Shown: piece after piece, positions 54,060-60,000 of the stretch
How the letters are laid out: each line of letters opens with the position of its first letter
Position numbering within the stretch: the stretch's first letter is position 1
Assembly: GCF_963678635.1 (NCBI RefSeq)
Contig: NC_087071.1
Location: 45,187,095 to 45,247,094, forward strand
Direction: 5' to 3'
Length of the DNA stretch: 60,000 nucleotides
DNA from: Symsagittifera roscoffensis
Taxonomy: Eukaryota; Xenacoelomorpha; Acoela; Convolutidae
Program-made: the position numbers and the translations under genes
The notes under the pieces: generated by a model
Told to the model about the DNA's origin: nothing
Databases searched by the model: none
What the model saw: only the letters and a program-made list of their open reading frames with translations

Positions 54060-54600
54060 AACAAGACTGCTCGTATCAGGGAGAAGCCCTGAATGTTCCG
54101 ACTGCCTTTTAAGACTTATGAAGCAAAAATAACTTTAAAAAATTAATTGAAATAAAATAAAATGTAATTTTTTTTTAATTTGAATTTTTTTAAATGAAAA
54201 TCATCCCCCCACACGCCATATAAAGTACAAAAGGATAGATTTCGTTCCTTGAAACAAACCAATTATGGTAAATAAGCTTCTTTCAACCAATTTGGAACGA
54301 TATCTAAGACGGATTGAATCTCGGCTTACGCGTTAATAGCTCGAATTATATCGCGCGTTAATTGTCCCAAATTGGTCAAAATGGCCGAAATGGCAACCTT
54401 TAAACCCCCATAACTTTACGAAAAATGATCACAGGTGAAATATCTTTTCAAATTTAAGCCCAGGACAACAATACCTTTTGAGTGATAAAAAAAAAATTCC
54501 GTCAAAAATGGCTAGTTAAAAAGTCGAAATTTGTCTGAAGAAAAAAAAACCCACCCCGAGCACAAATATTCCGTTACTTTCGTATCGAAAGTCGGAACAA
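54060..54600 (-). mobile_element. HINE element, full length, first of a head-to-tail pair
   Basis: Right end TTGTTCCGACTTTCGATACG with perfect palindrome; left end hairpin (CAGGG-agaag-CCCTG, changed loop) and tail. It abuts the next element with no spacer. Confidence 0.92.
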
Positions 54601-55128
54601 CAAGACTGCTCGTATCAGGGAAGCCCCAAATGTTCCGACTGCCCTTTAAGGTTTATGGAGCAGTACTAACATTTAAAAAATCAATGAAATAAAACAAAAT
54701 GAAATAAAAAATTTCTAAAATTTAAATTTTTTATGAAAATCATCCCCCCACACGCCATATAAACTACAAAAGAATAGATTTCGCTCCTTGTAACAAACCA
54801 ATTATGGCAAAAAAGCTTCTTTTAACCAATTTGGAACGATTTCTAAGACTGATTAAATCTCCGCTCACGCGTTAATAGCGCGAATTATATCGCGCGTTAA
54901 TTGTCCCAAATTGGCCAAAATGGCAATCTTTGAACCCGCATAACTTTACAAAAAGTGATGACAGGTGAAATATCTTTTCAAATTTGAGCTCAGGACAACA
55001 ATACTTTTCGAATGACATGAAAAATTCCGTCAAAAATTGCTAGTTAAAAAGTCGAAATTTGTCTGAAGAAAAAAAAACCCACCCCGAGCACAAATATTCC
55101 GTTACTTTCGTATCGAAAGTCGGAACAA
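54597..55128 (-). mobile_element. HINE element, full length, second of a head-to-tail pair
   Basis: 3' end aacaagactgctcgtatcag begins within the last bases of the neighbour, so the ends share ttgtt. The hairpin has lost bases (cagggaagcccc). Right end TTGTTCCGACTTTCGATACG. Confidence 0.92.
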
Positions 55129-55199
55129 TGACGCAAGCTAATTGGTCTTATTAACTTCATTTTTGACTCAAAATTTGAAATCTAAAATTTGATATTATC

Positions 55200-55265
55200 A
55201 GCGTAAAAGCAGTTGAAGGGCATTCGGATCATTCAGGGCTCTGACTTGATACAAGCAGCCTTGTT
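55200..55265 (+). mobile_element. Solo HINE 3' end
   Basis: agggcattcggatcattcag, weak hairpin, gatacaagcagccttgttt. The only plus-strand piece among minus-strand copies here. Confidence 0.5.
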
Positions 55266-56139
55266 TTCGCTTAGTTGAGAATATTTAATAACCATTAAAT
55301 TAACCAAATTAGGGAAATTAATACGAGTGGTATTACTTCACCAGTTGTCTAGTCAAGCACATAAAATCGAGGGAAGATAGTCTGATTCAATATCACTTCA
55401 AATTGAATTGAATGGCTGTCTTGTCCAATTATTATGCATAAAAATTCATGTTTTGCACTTGACATTGCATTTGAGGGGCTTTACGATAACAAAGTTTATT
55501 TCGAAATTTTTATCAACCTTTTTTTAATCAAAAGTTTCATTTTTGCGCTAATATATGAATTACCGATTAAAGAGTTTAAGAATACAAAAAATTAATACAT
55601 AAGAGATTGATTAATCCAAGCTACCGTTGGCGTCAAGGCAAAGGTTTTTTATTTGGCGTATTTTAGACTCTTTTGCGTATTTTTTAGAATGCCAATCGGT
55701 CTGATTTGTTTGCGTTATTGACTTTTGCAGGTGACTGAAATAGCGATTTATCAATAAAATTTGTTTTTCTACCCCTTTTTCACTCTGCGGTGATCAACAT
55801 GCATCCCAAAGTTTGACATCCATCAATTTTATTTGATTTTGATTGAAGGGTTCATTTGAGAGCTGTCTATCAAATCTGAAAGAAAATATTATGTTCACTG
55901 AAAACACAAAAAGAGCATTTTTTGCGCTCTCCGGAACACTGAGGTTTTTTTTGTTTTTTTTTCGGAAAGTTAAATAAAAAAATCTTCGACATGCCATGAT
56001 TCACCAAAACGTTAATTTAAAACTTTTCCGACTTTAGTTGACATACTAATCTGCAGGTTTTTCTTCAGTTTCGATTCTTTTCAGTTCTTTTGAAATGGAA
56101 TAACACAAAACAACAGGGAAAAAGTAAAAACCTAATAGC

Positions 56140-56674
56140 AACAAGACTGCTCGTATCAGGGCGAAGCCCTGAATGTTCCGACTGCCTTTTAAGGTTTATG
56201 GAGCAGTAATAACATTAAAAAATTAAATGTAAGAAAAAATAAAATGACTTTTTTTTTCTAAAATTTGAAATTTTTTATGAAAATCATCCCCCCACACGCC
56301 ATACAAAGTACAAAAGGATAGATTTTGCTCCTTGTAACAAATCAATTATGGCAAGTAAGCTTCTTCAACCACCAACTTGGAACGATTTCTAAGGCTGATT
56401 AAATCTCGGCTTACGCTTTAATAGCGCGAAATATATCGCGCGTTAACTGTCCCAAATTGATCGAAATGGCAATGTTTAAACCCCCATAACTTTACGAAAA
56501 ATAATCACAGGTAAAATATCTTTTCAAATTTGAGCTCAGGACAACAATACCTTTCGAATGATATAAAAAATTACCGTCAAAAATGGCTAAATAAAAAGTC
56601 GAAATTTGTCTGAAGAAAAAAAACCCGCCCCGAGCACAAATATTCCGTTACTTTCGTGTCGAAGGTCGGAACAA
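56140..56674 (-). mobile_element. HINE element, full length
   Basis: Right end TTGTTCCGACCTTCGACACG, left end perfect hairpin CAGGGCGAAGCCCTG and tail. All family blocks in order, 535 bp. Confidence 0.92.
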
Positions 56675-57339
56675 TAAGTTTTTTCTACCGATTGAAAAAT
56701 CAAACTCAGTGTGACCAATTTTGTTCTTCAACTGATTCGTGCTAATAGTTATTAATGGTTAATTGTTGAGTCAAGTTGAAACCCGAACGTCTAACTTCAA
56801 AAAAGAAGTTAATCTTTTTAAGCACTTTTTAAACTTCAATTAAATAAACAAAAGAGCAACCATGTAACTAAAACAAGTCAAAAAATAAATTGAGTACATT
56901 AGATAATTAGATTTTGTATTCGTCAAAATTGTATTCACTAGTTTGTTTCAACGGTTACTTGCTACTTTACGGATCAATTTTTATAATGCTTTTGTTTCCG
57001 GGCAGTTAATTGACCATGAAGCGCCAGGCATAATTGAAATCAAGCGTAATCTAACGGGTATGTTTTTTCAAGCTGATTTTTCTTGATCTTTTGAGTTCTT
57101 TCAGCTATTTTAGTCAAGTGATGGTCCATAAAATTGCAATGCTTATATTGTTTTTGAAATAAATCACTCAACTTGAAAAAAGGGGATACTCAATATTAGT
57201 GTGAAAGAACAAATGTTCGCTTAATCCCAATATACCCCGAGCTAAATATCAAACAATTATAGACCCAATTTAGTAGAAATTTGTTGAAAGGGTTGGGAAA
57301 TTTCACTTTTGACACGCAAGACCAATGAATCCCACTATA

Positions 57340-57527
57340 ATATCTGATTCTTTTTGAATCCACCCACCTTTGAGTTTCAAGTTTGAATTTTTTTTCTGTT
57401 GTCAGAATGCCACAAAAAACTTTTCATCGAGAGCAAACTAACTTGTGATAACAAAATTGTTCTCAATATTTACCAAAAAAAACACGCACGAATACAAAGC
57501 TCCCCTCCATTTAATAGTCGGAACAAT
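57340..57527 (-). mobile_element. TIR-1 remnant and HINE subfamily C 5' end
   Basis: 'gttgtcagaatgccac' and 'gagcaaactaacttgtgataac' are TIR-1 interior; 57487-57527 read on the minus strand is ttgttccgactattaaatgg followed by a G-rich stretch and ttcgtgcgtg, as at 4.0 kb. Confidence 0.4.
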
Positions 57528-57879
57528 TAGCACTAGAGCTTCTTTTGTAGTGAAAAGTTTGACTAACTCTTTTGGATAAAAGTTTGACTTTTTTAATCTA
57601 CTTTCAATCCGCCCCTTTCATGAAAATACGGCTACAATAGGCTACCTTTTTAGGCGGAAAAAAGGCCGATTGATTTTCTTGCTTCTGGTTTTTAATTTGA
57701 AATCAGATTAAACCCGGTATTAAACCCGGAAGTGCCATTAAACTGAATTGGAGTGATTTGTCATCTCTATCATTTCGCCCAAATGTTAAAAATAATAAAA
57801 ATAATTTTAATTACTTATAACTTTGAAAATTCAGATTTCATTGCTAGTGGTACTGATTGTTACACTTTGTTCTGATGGT

Positions 57880-58085
57880 CGAAGAAAGTGCGTAAAAGTA
57901 TACACGCTCGGGGTGGTTCTTTATTTTTCCAGACCAATTTCGATGATCAAAGAACAACTTTGACAGGTTAATACTTTTAAAGCGTAAAGACTATCAATAC
58001 CCTTAGGTCAATCTTTGAAATTGTTGAATTAGGCCATTTTCTAAGATTTGACCAATTTATGTCAAATTTATGACTATATTTATTT
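57880..58085 (+). mobile_element. HINE subfamily B, 5' part
   Basis: cgctcggggtggttctttat, 'ccagaccaatttcgatgatc' and 'ttgaattaggcc' parallel the copy at 23.5 kb. No 3' end. Confidence 0.4.
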
Positions 58086-58496
58086 GTCTATAATACCGGC
58101 CAGGTATATACAAATTATCTGCTCTTTGATAACCACTTGAATTTATTTGAAAAAGGCTGTAAGCATTCCCTTAAAGTTCCTTAATTAGTTACAAAGTACA
58201 ATCACTTAAATCATGATTTGTTTGTGCTGGGGTGGAAAAAAAACAAAATTATTCAAAAATTTCAGAAAAATTCAACTTTTACAATGCACAATTTACAATG
58301 CATGGAAACCGGAACGTTCACGGCGTTGTCAAAAAACAAAACTGTCATATGGCAGAGACAACAATGTATTTCAGATGGTATACATATTTTTTGTCAAACG
58401 TTTCAAATATTTTATCTAAGAACTACATATATCTTTCAGCAAAAGATGCTTTTTCTAAGATAAAAAAAGCTCATTATCATTTTGCCGTACTATACA

Positions 58497-59030
58497 AACA
58501 AGACTACTCGTATATCGAAGCGAAGCCTTGAAAGTTTCGGCTGCACTTTGAAGCCGTTTCTTTCTTTTTTAACACATTACACGCTAAGTGTTTTTTTGAA
58601 CCCCCGGTCACTCAACCATGGAGGAAGCGAAATGTCATCCCTTTCGCCGTAGCCAATCATGCCTTGAGGAGGCGGATGAAACTGGGAACCACGATTGACA
58701 CTCTATGTATAGTCCAACGAGGTGTATTTTAGCGTCTCGTTTCCTACTAAGAGGGCCAGATGATTTTAGTTCAACTTTAAACGGCTTAATCCGTCGCTTA
58801 CGCCAGTTATATGAAGCCAAAATATCATGAATTGGCCTTATTAGAAGAATTGTGCACCGTAAATTTACGAACAATACCACAGCTGAGTTTTTTAATGAGT
58901 TTGAGCTCGGGACAACAATATATTTCAGATAGTATACATATTTTTTGTCAAACGTTTAGTTAAAAGAAGTTAACAAAACAATTAAAAAACAACCACAAGC
59001 ATAAATATACCACCCTATAACAAAACTAAA
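58497..59030 (-). mobile_element. HINE element, diverged but long
   Basis: Left end aacaagactactcgtatatc, hairpin remnant and 'ggctgcactttgaag'; core seen as tattgttgtcccgagctc and 'gcgtaagcgacggattaa' on the minus strand; right part 'caaccacaagcataaatata'. The GC-rich stretch at 58600-58740 inside it, and the 81-codon minus frame, are not explained by the family and may be another insertion. Confidence 0.6.
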
Positions 59031-59356
59031 ACATCGAAGGTAGCTATATCACGACAAAACACAGAAAATATCGACTGCCACACATTCGTTATTAAATCAT
59101 TTTTTAATAAGAAACTCTTTAAAAAAAAAGTTTTGAAAAAGCCAAGTATGAAAATTGAAGTAGTAAGACATTAATACAAACAATTAGCTTGCATCAAATC
59201 AATTCAGAACAACTTTGTAGTGCAGATAAAAATTGCTTCGTATAATTAATTCGTGTATTGTTTTCTGGATCATAAACAATATCTTCAAAGAGCGCATGCA
59301 TTAATTCAGAGCATGGTCAAATGGACTTTTTTTCAAATTCTCAAAACGATAGAGAA

Positions 59357-59847
59357 AACAAGACTGCTCGTATCAGGGGGAAGCCCTGAATATTCCGACT
59401 GCATTCTAAGGTCTATGGAGCAGTAATAACATGAAAAAAAAATTAAATATAAAAAAATTGATTTTTTTCAAAATTGAGATTTTTTGTGGAAATCATCCCC
59501 CACATGCCATATAAGTTCAACATGATAGATTTAGCTCCTAGTAACAAGCCAATTAAGGCAAATAAGCTTCCTTCGACCAATTTGCAACGATTTGTAAGCC
59601 GGATTTATCGAGCGTTAATTGTCCCAAATTGGCCAAAATGCCAATCTTTAAACCCCCATAACTTTACGAAATATGATCACAGGTAAAATATTTCTTCAAT
59701 TTAAAGCTCAAGACAACAATAACTGTCGAATGATATAAAAACAATTTCATCAAAATTGGCTAGTTAAAAAATCGAAAGTTGAAAAAATCGAAAAAACCCA
59801 CCCCGAGCACAAATTTTCCGTTACTTTCGTTACGAAAGTCGGAACAA
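59357..59847 (-). mobile_element. HINE element, near full length
   Basis: Right end TTGTTCCGACTTTCGTAACG with a perfect palindrome, left end hairpin (CAGGG-ggaa-GCCCTG) and tail. The inner palindrome region is deleted (ggatttatcgagcgttaatt). The 70-codon plus frame is a shadow. Confidence 0.88.
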
Positions 59848-60000
59848 TAATCGGAGATAAAACAGGGTATCCAGAACCCCGCTTTTCTGACCTGAGCAGA
59901 TCACGTATACCAGCATCGGTCCGCCTACACTACATTTCACTATTCCTGCTAAATACTCATAAACGTAATAAACTTACACCGACTTGTCTTAAACGTGATA

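Overview
The window is AT-rich nuclear DNA from a eukaryote, probably an invertebrate animal. The evidence is GT-AG introns, short exons that agree in phase, many non-autonomous transposons, long A/T and C/G runs, and an assembly gap of 200 N. There are no operons, bacterial gene order, rRNA or CRISPR. I cannot name the species. Most of the sequence is repeats; coding DNA is a few short exons.

Genes. The best-supported gene is on the minus strand: four short exons at 26019-26071, 18682-18791, 10319-10469 and 4351-4501. Each has good splice sites and every junction keeps the reading frame, giving 155 residues of an unrecognised protein that continues outside the exons found. Its introns are 5.8-8.2 kb and filled with transposons. 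Plus-strand candidates, with lower confidence, are a small multi-exon gene at 7951-8698 (perhaps to 9225), terminal exons near 41.3-41.9 kb, 47.9-48.9 kb, 49.8-50.2 kb and 52.1-53.0 kb, and short open frames at 53.4-53.7 kb. A further set of open frames lies in the 5.3 kb duplication at 27-30 kb and 32-35 kb.

Repeats. The dominant family (about 500-550 bp, some twenty copies or pieces on both strands) starts TTGTTCCGAC, then has a small palindrome, and ends GTCGGAAC, a hairpin CAGGGC-TTC-GCCCTG and a tail to CTTGTT. Subterminal inverted repeats plus a 3' hairpin, without long terminal inverted repeats, are the layout of non-autonomous Helentron-type Helitrons (HINE, like Drosophila DINE-1). 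I call it HINE here. Other families are: a TIR element starting GGCTCTTTTCCAC (TIR-1); a small element with TIR GGATCAAGTTAACATCCTC (TIR-2); a hAT-type MITE with CAGGGGCGGAT ends and an 8-bp target duplication; a long element with CCCGGGTTGA ends (TIR-3); and possible tRNA-derived SINEs.

Layout. 0-26 kb: introns of the minus-strand gene, nested transposons, a small plus-strand gene at 8 kb, a GCGGATTCCGC minisatellite at 18 kb, and a 0.97 kb tandem duplication at 20.3-22.3 kb. 25.5-25.7 kb: gap. 26.8-39.7 kb: a nearly identical 5.3 kb tandem duplication in which each copy ends in an array of about 435-bp monomers, each a fusion of HINE core with other DNA (4 monomers, then 8-9); the second array runs out into an intact HINE 3' end. 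40-60 kb: scattered candidate exons, minus-strand HINEs (two abutting head to tail at 54.6 kb), and a telomere-like G-rich block at 44.7 kb.
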